Positions 1 to 8,643 of a stretch of 64,000 bases of DNA are shown one piece after another. The notes below the pieces were generated by a model. It had not been told where the DNA came from, ran no database searches, and saw nothing but the letters and a program-made list of their open reading frames with translations. The DNA comes from Streptomyces polyasparticus (lineage in GTDB: Bacteria; Actinomycetota; Actinomycetes; Streptomycetales; Streptomycetaceae): positions 434,001 to 498,000 of the forward strand of contig NZ_JACTVJ010000010.1 of NCBI RefSeq assembly GCF_014493765.1. Reading direction: 5' to 3'. The number at the start of each line of letters is the position of its first letter. Position 1 is the first letter of the stretch. A program made the translations under genes and the position numbers.

Positions 1-716
1 CCCGCCGCGGCGAGGGCGATCACCGCGCGGAAGTCGTCCGAGGAGTGTTCCAGGCGCGGCGCGAAGCCGGCGTATTCGCAGGCGAGCAGCATCACGTCGT
101 GGCAGGGGTTGCCGGGGTACGGGCCGATCCATGGCTCGTCGGCGAGGGCCGCCACCGACACCGTCTCGGTGGCCGCGAGCCGGTGGCCGAGCGGAAGCAC
201 CGCGTCGAAGGGTTCGGCGTACAGCGGGATACGGGTCAGCCGGTCGTCCGCGTTCGGCGCGCCCCGGTACTCGACCGCCACCGCGACGTCCGCGCGCCCG
301 TCGAGCACCATCGGCAGACTCTCGTCGCCCTCCGCGTCGCGGACCTGGATCCGCAGCCCGGGATGGGCGCCGGTGAGATCCGTGATCGCGGGGGCGAGGA
401 CGACGGCGATACCGGTCGCGAAGGAAGCGACGGTGACCTCGCCCGCGTCACCCGAGGTGTACGCGGCGACCTCGGCCTCCGCCCGCTCCAGCTCGGCGAG
501 GACCTGGCTGGCGTGGCGCAGCAGGATCTGGCCCACGCCGGTCACACGCATGCCCCGTTTGTCCCGTTCCAGGACCTTGTGCCCCAACTCCTGCTCCAGC
601 GCGGCGATCTGCTGGGAGACGGCGGAAGGGGTCAGATAGAGCGCCGCGGCCGCGGCAGTCACCGTCTGGTGGTCTGCCACGGCCTGCAGCGTGCGGAGCC
701 GGCGTGCGTCGATCAC
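1..716 (-). CDS. LysR-family transcriptional regulator (partial, 3' end outside window)
   Basis: About 238 codons are visible, read leftwards from a GTG at 716 (protein begins V-I-D-A-R-R-L). The N-terminus is a typical LysR winged helix: an AAALYLTPSAVSQQIAALE stretch at about residues 22-40, followed by the linker helix. A LysR substrate-binding domain runs off the window edge, so the effector cannot be judged. The gene starts 21 bp after the stop of kbl and has the same orientation as tdh-kbl, so it may be co-transcribed with the threonine-degradation genes. Regulation of those genes by this protein is an inference. Confidence 0.85.
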   Translation of the reverse strand, partial: MIDARRLRTLQAVADHQTVTAAAAALYLTPSAVSQQIAALEQELGHKVLERDKRGMRVTGVGQILLRHASQVLAELERAEAEVAAYTSGDAGEVTVASFATGIAVVLAPAITDLTGAHPGLRIQVRDAEGDESLPMVLDGRADVAVAVEYRGAPNADDRLTRIPLYAEPFDAVLPLGHRLAATETVSVAALADEPWIGPYPGNPCHDVMLLACEYAGFAPRLEHSSDDFRAVIALAAA

Positions 717-737
717 ACCGCCGATTCTGCCAAGGAA

Positions 738-1946
738 TTACCGCGCGGATTCCGCCAGGGCCGCGCGGGCGTCGACGAACGCGTCCACCGCGCGGTGCAC
801 ATCCGCGGTCGAGTGCGCCGCCGAGAGCTGCACGCGGATACGCGCCGCACCCTGCGGAACGACCGGGTAGGAGAAGCCGATGACGTACACGCCGCGCTCC
901 AGGAGCAGCTCCGCCATGCGCGCCGCCTTCGCCGCGTCACCGATCATGACCGGCGCGATCGCGTGGTCGCCGGGCAGGATCTCGAAGCCCTCCTCGGTCA
1001 TCCGCGAGCGGAACAGCGCCGTGTTCGCGTTCAGCTGCTCGCGCAGGTCACCGGCGGACTCCAGGAGGTCCAGGACCTTCAGGGACGCGGCGGCGATCAC
1101 CGGGGCGAGGGAGTTCGAGAAGAGATACGGGCGCGAGCGCTGGCGGAGCAGCGCCACGATCTCGGCGCGCGCGGCCACGTAACCGCCCGAGGCGCCGCCG
1201 AGCGCCTTGCCGAGCGTGCCCGTGATGATGTCGACGCGGTCCATGACGCCGTGCAGCTCGGGCGTACCGCGGCCGCCCGCGCCCACGAAACCGACCGCGT
1301 GCGAGTCGTCGACCATGACCATCGCGTTGTACTGCTCGGCCAGGTCGCAGATCTTGCGCAGCGGGGCGACGTAGCCGTCCATCGAGAACACGCCGTCGGT
1401 GACGATCAGCTTGCGCCGCGCGCCGGCCGCCGCGGCCTCCTTGAGCTGGTGCTCCAGGTCGGCCATGTCGCGGTTGGCGTAGCGGAAGCGCTTGGCCTTG
1501 CACAGCCGGATGCCGTCGATGATCGAGGCGTGGTTGAGGGCGTCGGAGATCACCGCGTCCTCGGGGCCGAGCACCGTCTCGAACACGCCGCCGTTGGCGT
1601 CGAAGCAGGAGGAGTAGAGGATCGTGTCCTCCTGGCCGAGGAACGAGGAAAGCCGCGCCTCGAGCTCCTTGTGCACCTCCTGCGTACCGCAGATGAAGCG
1701 CACCGAGGCCATGCCGTAGCCCCAGCGGTCCAGCGCCTCGTGGGCGGCGGCGATGACCTCGGGGTGGTCGGCGAGGCCGAGGTAGTTGTTCGCGCAGAAG
1801 TTCAGGACCTCGCCCGGGCGGCCACCGGCGGTGACGTCGACCGTGGCGGACTGGGGGGTGCCGATCACGCGCTCGGGCTTGTGCAGGCCCGCCGCCTCGA
1901 TCTCGTCGAGGGTCTGCTGGAGATCTGCGCGTACGGAGTCGAACAT
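738..1946 (-). CDS. kbl: Glycine C-acetyltransferase (2-amino-3-ketobutyrate CoA ligase)
   Basis: This cytosolic PLP enzyme of 402 aa (the E. coli enzyme is about 398) cleaves 2-amino-3-ketobutyrate with CoA to glycine and acetyl-CoA. It belongs to the alpha-oxoamine synthase fold. The VDDSHAVGF motif and the PLP-lysine segment [14 protein letters not shown] are intact, as is the N-terminal [15 protein letters not shown] region. The ATG at 1946 follows an AAGGAACCCCTC ribosome-binding site. The gene lies 41 bp downstream of tdh, whose product is its substrate, so tdh-kbl forms a complete threonine-to-glycine route. Confidence 0.95.
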   Translation of the reverse strand: MFDSVRADLQQTLDEIEAAGLHKPERVIGTPQSATVDVTAGGRPGEVLNFCANNYLGLADHPEVIAAAHEALDRWGYGMASVRFICGTQEVHKELEARLSSFLGQEDTILYSSCFDANGGVFETVLGPEDAVISDALNHASIIDGIRLCKAKRFRYANRDMADLEHQLKEAAAAGARRKLIVTDGVFSMDGYVAPLRKICDLAEQYNAMVMVDDSHAVGFVGAGGRGTPELHGVMDRVDIITGTLGKALGGASGGYVAARAEIVALLRQRSRPYLFSNSLAPVIAAASLKVLDLLESAGDLREQLNANTALFRSRMTEEGFEILPGDHAIAPVMIGDAAKAARMAELLLERGVYVIGFSYPVVPQGAARIRVQLSAAHSTADVHRAVDAFVDARAALAESAR

Positions 1947-1987
1947 GAGGGGTTCCTTCAAGAGAGCCGGACGGGGGCGAAGGCGGG

Positions 1988-3016
1988 TCAGGCGGTCCAG
2001 TCGAGGATGACCTTGCCGCCGCGGCCGGACGCCGCGTCGTCGAAGGCCGCCTCGAAGTCGTTGTGCGAGTAGCGGCCGGTGATCACCGGGGCGAGGTCGA
2101 GCCCGCGCTCCAGGAGGACCGACATCGCGTACCAGGTCTCGAACATCTCGCGGCCGTAGATGCCCTTGATGGTGATCATCGAGGTGACGATCCGCGCCCA
2201 GTCGACCGCGAACTCCTCGGCCGGCAGACCGAGCATCGCGATCTTGCCGCCGTGGGTCATGTTGGCGACCATGTCGCGCATCGCGCGCGGGTTGCCGGAC
2301 ATCTCCAGACCGACGTCGAAGCCCTCGCGCAGGCCGAGCGTCTGCTGGCCGTCGGCGATGGTGGACTCGGCGACGTTGAGCGCGAGGCTCACGCCGATCT
2401 TGCGGGCGAGCTCCAGGCGCTCCTCGCTGACGTCGGTGACCACGACGTTGCGGGCGCCGGCGTGCCGGGCGACGGCGGCGGCCATCAGGCCGATCGGGCC
2501 GGCGCCGGTGATGAGCACGTCCTCGCCGACGAGCGGGAAGGACAGCGCGGTGTGCACGGCGTTGCCGAACGGGTCGAAGATCGCGGCGATGTCGAGGTCG
2601 ACGGGCACGCGGTGCACCCACACGTTGGAGGCGGGGAGGGCCACGTACTCGGCGAACGCGCCGTCACGGCCGACACCGAGACCGACCGTCGCGCGGCACA
2701 GGTGGCGGCGGCCTGCCAGGCAGTTGCGGCACTTGCCGCACACCAGGTGGCCCTCGCCGCTCACGCGGTCGCCGACGTTGATGTCCTCGACGTCGCGGCC
2801 CGTCCGCACGACCTCGCCGACGAACTCATGCCCGACGACGAGCGGGGTCCTGATGGTCTGCTGCGCCCACCCGTCCCAGTTGCGGATGTGCAGGTCCGTG
2901 CCGCAGATGCCGGTGCGAAGCACCTTGATGAGGACCTCGCCGTGGCCGATCTCCGGCTCGGGCACCTCCCGCATCCACAGTCCGGGCTCCGCCTTGTCCT
3001 TGACGAGTGCCTTCAC
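1988..3016 (-). CDS. tdh: L-threonine 3-dehydrogenase
   Basis: A zinc medium-chain dehydrogenase of 342 aa (E. coli Tdh is 341) that oxidises L-threonine to 2-amino-3-ketobutyrate with NAD+. The catalytic-zinc segment [12 protein letters not shown] and GHEFVGEV are present, as are the four structural-zinc cysteines in [15 protein letters not shown]. The Rossmann motif [13 protein letters not shown] lies near residues 170-185. It is the first gene of a leftward tdh-kbl-(lysR) unit, and its promoter must lie in the 319-bp gap to the divergent gene at 3336. The family assignment is firm because length, motifs and the partner gene kbl all agree. Confidence 0.95.
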   Translation of the reverse strand: MKALVKDKAEPGLWMREVPEPEIGHGEVLIKVLRTGICGTDLHIRNWDGWAQQTIRTPLVVGHEFVGEVVRTGRDVEDINVGDRVSGEGHLVCGKCRNCLAGRRHLCRATVGLGVGRDGAFAEYVALPASNVWVHRVPVDLDIAAIFDPFGNAVHTALSFPLVGEDVLITGAGPIGLMAAAVARHAGARNVVVTDVSEERLELARKIGVSLALNVAESTIADGQQTLGLREGFDVGLEMSGNPRAMRDMVANMTHGGKIAMLGLPAEEFAVDWARIVTSMITIKGIYGREMFETWYAMSVLLERGLDLAPVITGRYSHNDFEAAFDDAASGRGGKVILDWTA

Positions 3017-3335
3017 CGGGGGAGCCTCCTGAGTTCGTGATCATGCCGAGCCACTCATCAATCTGCCCCGCGGCGGGGGTGGAGTCCATCAACGATTTCT
3101 TAAGCCAACCCGCAGGAGTGCTTCATCTGGCGCAAGCGGGTTCGAGTCGCGTCCGCGACAGGCCCCGGCTCCGTACGGGACAAGCCCTCGCCCCGGTACG
3201 GGTCCGGCCCGACGGACCGTCAACTGGGCGCATGCCTACGTCGTCCGGGCCTGCCCGAGCGGTGCGCGCAGTGCCTTGCCCCTAGGGTCGCGACAGAAGG
3301 TGCAAACAGGTACGTAAAGGACGGGAGTGGTTCTG
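3017..3335. other. Divergent intergenic region, tdh promoter side
   Basis: 319 bp without a convincing gene. It must hold the promoters for tdh (leftward) and the secreted-protein gene at 3336 (rightward). A CCCTAGGGT stretch about 55 bp before the rightward start could be part of a -10 region, but I see no confident operator or riboswitch here. Confidence 0.4.
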
Positions 3336-3881
3336 ATGCGCGCGGTGCGACCGAGGCGTCGGACGGCGGCGGCGATCCTCGCGGGCGGCTCGGTGCTCGC
3401 ACTGTGCGCGACACCGGCGGCGGCCGCGGACGACTGGGGGAACTGGGGCTGGCAGGTGTCCGTCTCGCCGACCACGGTGAAGCCGGGCGGCACGGTGACG
3501 CTCACCTCGTCCGGCTGTCAGGAGCCGTCCGTCAAGGCGGACGCCGCGATCTTCGACACGGTCGACCTGAACGAGGGGAAGTCGGCGACCGCCTGGGTCT
3601 TCGACGACGCGAAGCCGGCCGCCGAATACGAAGTCACCTTCACCTGCAAGACCCAGACCAAGAAGGTCACGCTGAAGATCGCCGACGACGGCGGCACGAT
3701 CTGGCCCAAGCCCACCCACCACGGCACCCAGCCGCCCATCCACAAGGGCGTCAAGGCCGGCTCGGGCGGCACCTTCGACCAGTCCGACCTGATCCAGCTC
3801 GGTCTCGGCGGCGCGCTGGTGGCCGGCGCGCTCGGCGCCTCGCTGTACTGGGCGCGCCGCCGAGGTGACGGACGCGTGTGA
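3336..3881 (+). CDS. Secreted Ig-like protein with C-terminal membrane anchor
   Basis: 181 aa from the ATG at 3336, which has a GGGAG site 8 bp upstream; the GTG at 3327 is too close to that site. An Arg-rich Sec/Tat-type signal ends near ATPAAAADD. A beta-rich domain of about 85 residues follows (VSPTTVKPGGTVTLTSSGC, with a second Cys in VTFTCK), then a Pro/His linker. The tail is G-V-K-A-G-S-G-G-T-F-D, one hydrophobic helix and a terminal ARRRGDGRV. No LPXTG is present. The protein at 36024 has the same architecture and tail. Function is unknown; a surface-exposed anchored protein is inferred. Confidence 0.75.
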   Translation: MRAVRPRRRTAAAILAGGSVLALCATPAAAADDWGNWGWQVSVSPTTVKPGGTVTLTSSGCQEPSVKADAAIFDTVDLNEGKSATAWVFDDAKPAAEYEVTFTCKTQTKKVTLKIADDGGTIWPKPTHHGTQPPIHKGVKAGSGGTFDQSDLIQLGLGGALVAGALGASLYWARRRGDGRV

Positions 3882-3886
3882 CCTCA

Positions 3887-3940
3887 GAGCCTGTTTCCGA
3901 CCCCCCGACCGCGCCCCGACGGGGGTTCGGAAGCAGGCTC
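3887..3940. mobile_element. MITE-like palindromic element at a stop codon
   Basis: A 54-bp imperfect palindrome with arms GAGCCTGTTTCCGACCCCCC and GGGGGTTCGGAAGCAGGCTC. It is flanked on both sides by the direct repeat TCA (3884-3886 and 3941-3943). The right-hand TCA is the TGA stop codon of the leftward carboxypeptidase gene. A second element with related ends and its own direct repeat (TGA) lies at 52293-52376. A 3-bp TNA duplication is known for some IS5-family (IS1031-group) transposons. As RNA it would fold into a strong hairpin in both directions and so also act as a terminator between two convergent genes. Confidence 0.6.
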
Positions 3941-4867
3941 TCAGCCGCTCGGCTTCGGCAGCCACCCCGCGGGCCCGACCCGTCCGCGGGCGGCGAAGCC
4001 CCAGTCGAGCAGGGCCCTGGCCTCGTGGTAGACGCCATTGCGCGCGCCGGACTGCGGGTTGAGCACCGTCACGATGATGGTCCGGCCGCCGCGACGGGCG
4101 GCCGCGACCAGGGTGTTGCCGCCCTTGGTGGTGTAGCCGTTCTTGATGCCGATGATGCCCGGATAGCGCCGCACTCCGTGTGACCCGGCGAGCAACCGGT
4201 TGGTGTTGTCGATGCGCACCCAGCCGCGCGGGGTCGGGAAGTATCCGTACGCGCTGCGGGCGTAGTAGGCGAACTCCCGGTTGCGCAGCCCCTCGCGGCC
4301 GAACAGCGTCAGGTCGTACGCGGAGGAGAACTGCCCGCGCGCGTCGTACCCGTCGGGGGAGACCACGTGGGTGTTGCGGGCGCCGAGCGCCCGGGACTTC
4401 GCGTTCATCTGGCGGGCGGTGTGCCACCAGCCGCCGTTCATCCGGGCGAGCACCCGTACCGCGTCGTTGCCGGACTTGAGGAAGGTGCCGCGCCACAGAT
4501 CCTCGACACGGTACGTCCCGCCGATCCGGAGCCCCACGCGGCTGCTGCCCGAACCGATCCCCGCCAGATCCCTGGACGTGACCCGGTGGCGCATACGGCT
4601 GTCGAAGCGGGGCAGCACCGTGAGCGCGAACAGGGTCTTGAGGGTGCTGGCGGGCGCGAGCCGCTGATGCGGCCGGTGGGCGGCGAGCACCTGACCGGTG
4701 TCCGCGTCCGCGACCACCCAGGCGCGCGCCGAGAGATGGCGGGGGAGCCGTGGCGGGCCCTGGGCCGCGGACGTCGGCTCGGCGCCTGCGGGCAGCACGG
4801 GCGTGAGGGCCGCCACGAAGGCGAGGGCGGCGCAAAGGGCGGGCCTGAAACGGAATCTGACGCTCAT
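3941..4867 (-). CDS. D-alanyl-D-alanine carboxypeptidase (peptidase S11)
   Basis: An exported serine DD-peptidase of 308 aa that trims the terminal D-Ala of peptidoglycan pentapeptides. A signal peptide covers residues 1 to about 29. The penicillin-binding motifs are present: SxxK as S-T-L-K (Ser about 74), SxN as S-G-N, and the third box as K-N-G-Y-T instead of the classical K-T-G. K-N-G occurs in actinobacterial S11 enzymes, so I do not treat it as inactivating. There is no clear C-terminal amphipathic anchor. The stop codon coincides with the direct repeat of the palindromic element at 3887-3940. Confidence 0.88.
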   Translation of the reverse strand: MSVRFRFRPALCAALAFVAALTPVLPAGAEPTSAAQGPPRLPRHLSARAWVVADADTGQVLAAHRPHQRLAPASTLKTLFALTVLPRFDSRMRHRVTSRDLAGIGSGSSRVGLRIGGTYRVEDLWRGTFLKSGNDAVRVLARMNGGWWHTARQMNAKSRALGARNTHVVSPDGYDARGQFSSAYDLTLFGREGLRNREFAYYARSAYGYFPTPRGWVRIDNTNRLLAGSHGVRRYPGIIGIKNGYTTKGGNTLVAAARRGGRTIIVTVLNPQSGARNGVYHEARALLDWGFAARGRVGPAGWLPKPSG

Positions 4868-5138
4868 TCAGTCAACGTAGGCGTGATGATCATCGGGCGC
4901 AGTCGGAGTGGTCCGACCGGAGGTTCCCGGGCGCGGCCCGGGCGTGTTGCCGCCGATCCTGCCGCGGTGGCTGCTGTCTCCGGGGCCGGCCGCCCCGGGG
5001 TGTGGCCGCCGAGCCCCGACCTCCTTCGGTCAGTGCATGCCGCACCTATTGCCGCGGCCCCACCCCGGCGCCATACTCCCGCCAACCGCTCGTGCCCGGC
5101 CCTTCCTGCACGCCGCCCACGACAAGGCAGGTGCCCCG

Positions 5139-6701
5139 ATGCCGCTCGACCAGGCCGACCATCTCGCAAGGCTCGCCGAATCCGCGTACGAAAGGCTGGG
5201 GGACCACGAGTCGCTGATCTATGACGGCCGGCGCCACCGCTCGGGCGACCTGTACCGACGGGCCACCCGGGTCGGCGCGGGATTCGCCGGGCTCGGAGTG
5301 CAGCCCGGCGATCGCGTGGCCGTGCTGATGGCCAACTGCCCCGAGGTGGGCATCACGTATCAGGCGATCTGGCGGGCCGGAGCGGTGGTCACCCCAGTCA
5401 TGTTCCTGGTGAGCCCGGTGGAACTGGCGCACATCCTGACCGACTCGGGCGCCCGCGTCCTGGTGACCACGGCCGACCTGATGGCCTCGGTCGCCGCGGC
5501 CGCACCCCAGGCGCCCGGCCTGGAGCGGGTCGTCGTGGTCGACGAACTCCCGCCGGGTTCCCCCGAGTTGCCGCCGTCCGTCACGATCACCCCGTACGCG
5601 GACCTGGAAGCCGCCGACCCCGGCGCCATCGTGTCGCGCGGCGGGACCGATCTGGCGGCGCTGATGTACACGGGCGGCACCACCGGCCGGGCCAAGGGCG
5701 TCATGCTCAGCCATCGCAATCTCCACGCGTGCTCGGCCGCCTCGTACACCGCGTCCCGCGTGGAGGGGCTGACCGACGGCATCAACCGCACCTTGATGCC
5801 GCTGCCGCTCTCCCACGCGTACGGACTGATCGTCACGCTGATCGGCTGGCATGCGGTGGAGCCCCAACTGGCCGTGCTGCAGCGCTGGTTCGACCCGGCG
5901 CAGTGGCTGGAACTCGCTGTGGAACACCGCATCCAGCGCACGACGCTCGTCCCCAGCATGATCCAGATGCTCCTCGGACAGCCGCTGGCCGAGGCCGACC
6001 TGTCGGAGATGCGCTACATCTCCAGCGGCGCCGCACCGCTCGCCGCCGACACCCGGGCCGCCTGGCAGCGCGCCGTACCGAGCAGCGAGATCCTGGAGGG
6101 ATACGGCTGTACGGAGTCCGGCTCGGTCATCGCCACCTCACGCCCCGGCAGCAACCGCCCGGGATCGGTGGGCACGGCCCTGCCGGGATACGAGATCGAG
6201 ATACGCGACGACAAGGACCAGCCGCTGCCGCCGGGATCCGAGGGCGAGATCTGCGTGCGTGCGCAAGGTGTCATGGCCGGCTACTGGAACGCGCCCGAGC
6301 TCACCGCGCAGGCCCTGGAGGGCGGTTGGCTGCACACCGGCGACATCGGCCGTTTCGACGAGGACGGCTTCCTGTACCTCGTCGACCGCAAGAAGGACCT
6401 CATCCTGCGCGGCGGCTTCAACGTCTTCCCGCGCGACGTCGAGGACGCCTTGCTCAACCACCCGGCGGTGGCCGCCGCCGGGGTGGTGGGCCGGCCGGAC
6501 GCGCGCCTCGGCGAGGAGGTCGTCGCCTTCGTCGCCCTGCATCCTGGACAGCCGTGCGGGAGCGAGGAGTTGCTGACGTACGGGAAGGAGCAGCTCGCCG
6601 CGCACAAGTACCCGCGGGAGATCCGCATCCTGGACCGCCTCCCGGTCACGAGCGTCGGGAAGCTGGACCGGAAGGCGCTGCGGGCGCAGGTGCGGGATTA
6701 G
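5139..6701 (+). CDS. Acyl-CoA synthetase (AMP-binding, long/medium chain type)
   Basis: 520 aa from the ATG at 5139, preceded by AAGGCAG; longer reading upstream is low-complexity and lacks a ribosome-binding site. It activates a carboxylic acid with ATP and CoA. The P-loop-like motif MYTGGTTGRAKGVMLSH lies near residues 175-191, A5 is EGYGCTESG, A7/A8 are GWLHTGDIGRF and DRKKDLILRGGFNVFPRDVE, and the C-terminal catalytic lysine is in SVGKLDRK. Substrate chain length cannot be read from the sequence. It ends 8 bp from the convergent gene at 6710 and has no pathway partners nearby. Confidence 0.88.
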   Translation: MPLDQADHLARLAESAYERLGDHESLIYDGRRHRSGDLYRRATRVGAGFAGLGVQPGDRVAVLMANCPEVGITYQAIWRAGAVVTPVMFLVSPVELAHILTDSGARVLVTTADLMASVAAAAPQAPGLERVVVVDELPPGSPELPPSVTITPYADLEAADPGAIVSRGGTDLAALMYTGGTTGRAKGVMLSHRNLHACSAASYTASRVEGLTDGINRTLMPLPLSHAYGLIVTLIGWHAVEPQLAVLQRWFDPAQWLELAVEHRIQRTTLVPSMIQMLLGQPLAEADLSEMRYISSGAAPLAADTRAAWQRAVPSSEILEGYGCTESGSVIATSRPGSNRPGSVGTALPGYEIEIRDDKDQPLPPGSEGEICVRAQGVMAGYWNAPELTAQALEGGWLHTGDIGRFDEDGFLYLVDRKKDLILRGGFNVFPRDVEDALLNHPAVAAAGVVGRPDARLGEEVVAFVALHPGQPCGSEELLTYGKEQLAAHKYPREIRILDRLPVTSVGKLDRKALRAQVRD

Positions 6702-6709
6702 GCCCCGCT

Positions 6710-7498
6710 TCAACAGGTGCGGAACACATACCCTTTGGCGCCGCGCGGCCGTACGTCCAGGTCGCGCAGCGTCAGGGACAGTTCGCCGCCCCAGCGGCGG
6801 CAGCCGCGCTCGAAGGCCTCCTCCTGGTACTCGACCGCGAAGACCCTGCCGTCGTACGCGTCGAGGAAGGGCCCGCACTCGTCGTACGCGGCACACTCCT
6901 CCACGACCGCGAAATCGAACCCGATCTCCTCGTGGCGCGGCAGCAGATCCGTGGTGTTCTTCTGCCCCATCGCCAGCCCCTGCTCGTGCGCCCGCCCGGC
7001 GAGCAGCCGCGCGAACTGCGCCGCGTCCTCGGCGTCCAGAAGTCCGTCGGAGCGGCTGTAGGAGTCGAGATTGTCGGCCTCGACCGCGTCGTAACCGTCC
7101 CGTGCACAGCCGTCCAGCCACGGCCCGACGATCCGCAGCACGTCCTCGCGCTTGTCCGCGGTGGAGATGTCGAGCAGCGCCTCGTCCCAGTCCTCGTCGA
7201 TCACCAACGCGCCGTCCTTGCGCAGCAGCAGGTCGCCGTGGTGCTTCTTCCACCAGGAGATCGCGTCACCCGGCTGGGTCTGGAAGGCGTTGACGTAGCA
7301 GACGTTGTAGCGCCCGGCCGCCGGCTTCGCGGTGCGGTCGCGTGCGACCGCCCGTACCTTCTCCTCCGGCTCGTACGGGCCGCCCAGCTGGTAGTCGAAG
7401 ACCGCGTCGGGCTCCGGCAGCCCGACATCCGGCCGGCCGGAGCCGGAGGAGCAGGCGGTCAGGGCGAGCAGCAGCAGGGCGATGGTCGTACGGCGCAC
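6710..7498 (-). CDS. GH114-like glycoside hydrolase lipoprotein
   Basis: 262 aa. A short signal ends in the lipobox LTAC-S-S-G, so it is probably lipid-anchored outside the membrane. The mature part matches the endo-alpha-1,4-polygalactosaminidase (GH114) TIM-barrel family: CYVNAFQTQPGD, then WLDGCARDGYDAVEADNLDSY with an Asp/Glu-rich catalytic strand, later GLAMGQKNT and AVVEECAAYDEC. GH114 enzymes cut galactosamine-containing exopolysaccharide; substrate here is inferred from the family only. The next gene on the same strand, a phosphatase, starts 633 bp upstream and ends 15 bp before this start, so they may be co-transcribed. Confidence 0.78.
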   Translation of the reverse strand: MRRTTIALLLLALTACSSGSGRPDVGLPEPDAVFDYQLGGPYEPEEKVRAVARDRTAKPAAGRYNVCYVNAFQTQPGDAISWWKKHHGDLLLRKDGALVIDEDWDEALLDISTADKREDVLRIVGPWLDGCARDGYDAVEADNLDSYSRSDGLLDAEDAAQFARLLAGRAHEQGLAMGQKNTTDLLPRHEEIGFDFAVVEECAAYDECGPFLDAYDGRVFAVEYQEEAFERGCRRWGGELSLTLRDLDVRPRGAKGYVFRTC

Positions 7499-7513
7499 GT
7501 GCGGTCCTCGGTG

Positions 7514-8131
7514 TCAGATGTGCAGCTCCGCCGGCAGCCCCGTCCAGCGGAGTTCCGCCGACAGATGACGGGTGTCGTTGTAGCAGAGCAGATGCGCCGG
7601 GCGATCCGGGGCATAACGGATCACGGTGAGCCCCGCGTTGGCGTGGGCGAGGCCGAGCCAGCGCCAGTCGGGGGCGTCCAAGGCGTGCCGGACCAGCCAG
7701 CCCGCCAGGAAGTTGTGTGTCACGACCAGCTCGTGGCGGTCCTCGTCGCCCTCGACCGGACCGGTGAACGCGGCGAGTGCGCGCTCCGCGAGCCCGGGCC
7801 CGTCCTCGCGCTCGGCCGCCGGGAACTGTGCCATCCAGGACAGATACCGGTCGGCGGACTCGGCGGGCAGTTCCTCGCGCTTCGGTACGTACGGGAGGTA
7901 GTCACCGGCTTCCTGCGAGGAGCGGAGTTCGCCGCCGTCGAGCTGTTCGTGGATGAGCCGCGCGGTTTCGGCGGCCCGCGGCAGGGGACCGTGGTGGATC
8001 ACCGACAGCGGCTTCTCGCGCAGCCGTCGGCCCAGCGCGCGGGCCTGGGCGCGGCCCGCATCGGTGAGCGCGCTCTCGTCGGGCGTCGCCTCGCCGTGCC
8101 GGGTCACGTAGAGATAGCGGGTTGCTGTCAT
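7514..8131 (-). CDS. Histidine phosphatase family protein
   Basis: 205 aa from the ATG at 8131 (GGGGG site about 10 bp upstream). The catalytic RHG motif is in LYVTRHGEATPDES near residues 6-19. The second catalytic His lies in ELVVTHNFLAGWLVRHAL, and the acid is within the SQEAGDYL region. This branch-1 phosphoglycerate-mutase-like fold hydrolyses small phosphate esters; the substrate is unknown. It is 15 bp upstream of the GH114-like lipoprotein gene on the same strand. It differs from the truncated relative at 33824, which lacks RHG. Confidence 0.85.
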   Translation of the reverse strand: MTATRYLYVTRHGEATPDESALTDAGRAQARALGRRLREKPLSVIHHGPLPRAAETARLIHEQLDGGELRSSQEAGDYLPYVPKREELPAESADRYLSWMAQFPAAEREDGPGLAERALAAFTGPVEGDEDRHELVVTHNFLAGWLVRHALDAPDWRWLGLAHANAGLTVIRYAPDRPAHLLCYNDTRHLSAELRWTGLPAELHI

Positions 8132-8208
8132 CGGTGCGGTGCCCCCGTGTGCAAGATCCATTGGGTACGGGGGAGGACGATCATTCCCGGCTCGCGGTTC
8201 CGGCCTGT

Positions 8209-8463
8209 CTAGGCCAGATCGTCGAACTCCCCGTCCTTGGCCCCCTGGATGAATGCGGCGATCTCCGCCTTCGTATAGACGAGAGCGGGACCTGAGGGGA
8301 AGCGGGAATTGCGCACGGCGACCCGGCCGTCGGGCAGATCCGTGAGTTCTACGCATTCGCCGTTCGGGTTGCTCCGGCCGCTCTTTCGCCAGTGGGCACC
8401 CGGGATCCGAGCAGCGGACATGCCGTTGTCACATTCCAATTTCGAGCGGTGCTGCGGGCCCAT
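8209..8463 (-). CDS. DUF397 domain protein
   Basis: 84 aa from the ATG at 8463, which follows AGGGGGA at good spacing; an internal ATG at 8421 has none. The core WRKSGRSNPNGECVELTDLPDGRVAVRNSRFP is a textbook DUF397. In Streptomyces such proteins usually follow an XRE regulator and sit beside an ATPase-like anti-sigma protein. Here the ATPase is divergent (8644) and no XRE gene is present, so the module appears incomplete. Function is regulatory by association only. Confidence 0.88.
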   Translation of the reverse strand: MGPQHRSKLECDNGMSAARIPGAHWRKSGRSNPNGECVELTDLPDGRVAVRNSRFPSGPALVYTKAEIAAFIQGAKDGEFDDLA

Positions 8464-8525
8464 CGAGCGTTCCCCCTGTCCCCTGCCTGCACTGGCGCCC
8501 GCGAACGCCCTTGCGTGGCGGCGTA

Positions 8526-8568
8526 CTTGCAGACGTGTGTACGGCTGCACTTGCAGATGTGCTTGCAG
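8526..8568. promoter_or_regulatory. Three CTTGCAG direct repeats
   Basis: CTTGCAG occurs at 8526, 8550 and 8562, that is with spacings of 24 and 12 bp, in the gap between the divergent DUF397 and ATPase genes. The longer shared core is ACTTGCAGAYGTG for the first two copies. The near-helical phasing suggests a binding site for a regulator, perhaps an XRE protein encoded elsewhere; this is inference. Confidence 0.5.
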
Positions 8569-8643
8569 CCGTCAGTTCACACCATCAGGATGTCATCCGG
8601 CAGCCGTTGCCCTGATGTCGCTTCATCCGTTCCGGGAGGCCTG

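Noticed and set aside
45-2072. Very long open frames on the + strand opposite lysR and kbl
   Set aside because: They are antisense shadows caused by high GC. The minus-strand proteins match known families and the + frames have Arg/Ala/Gly-rich nonsense composition.
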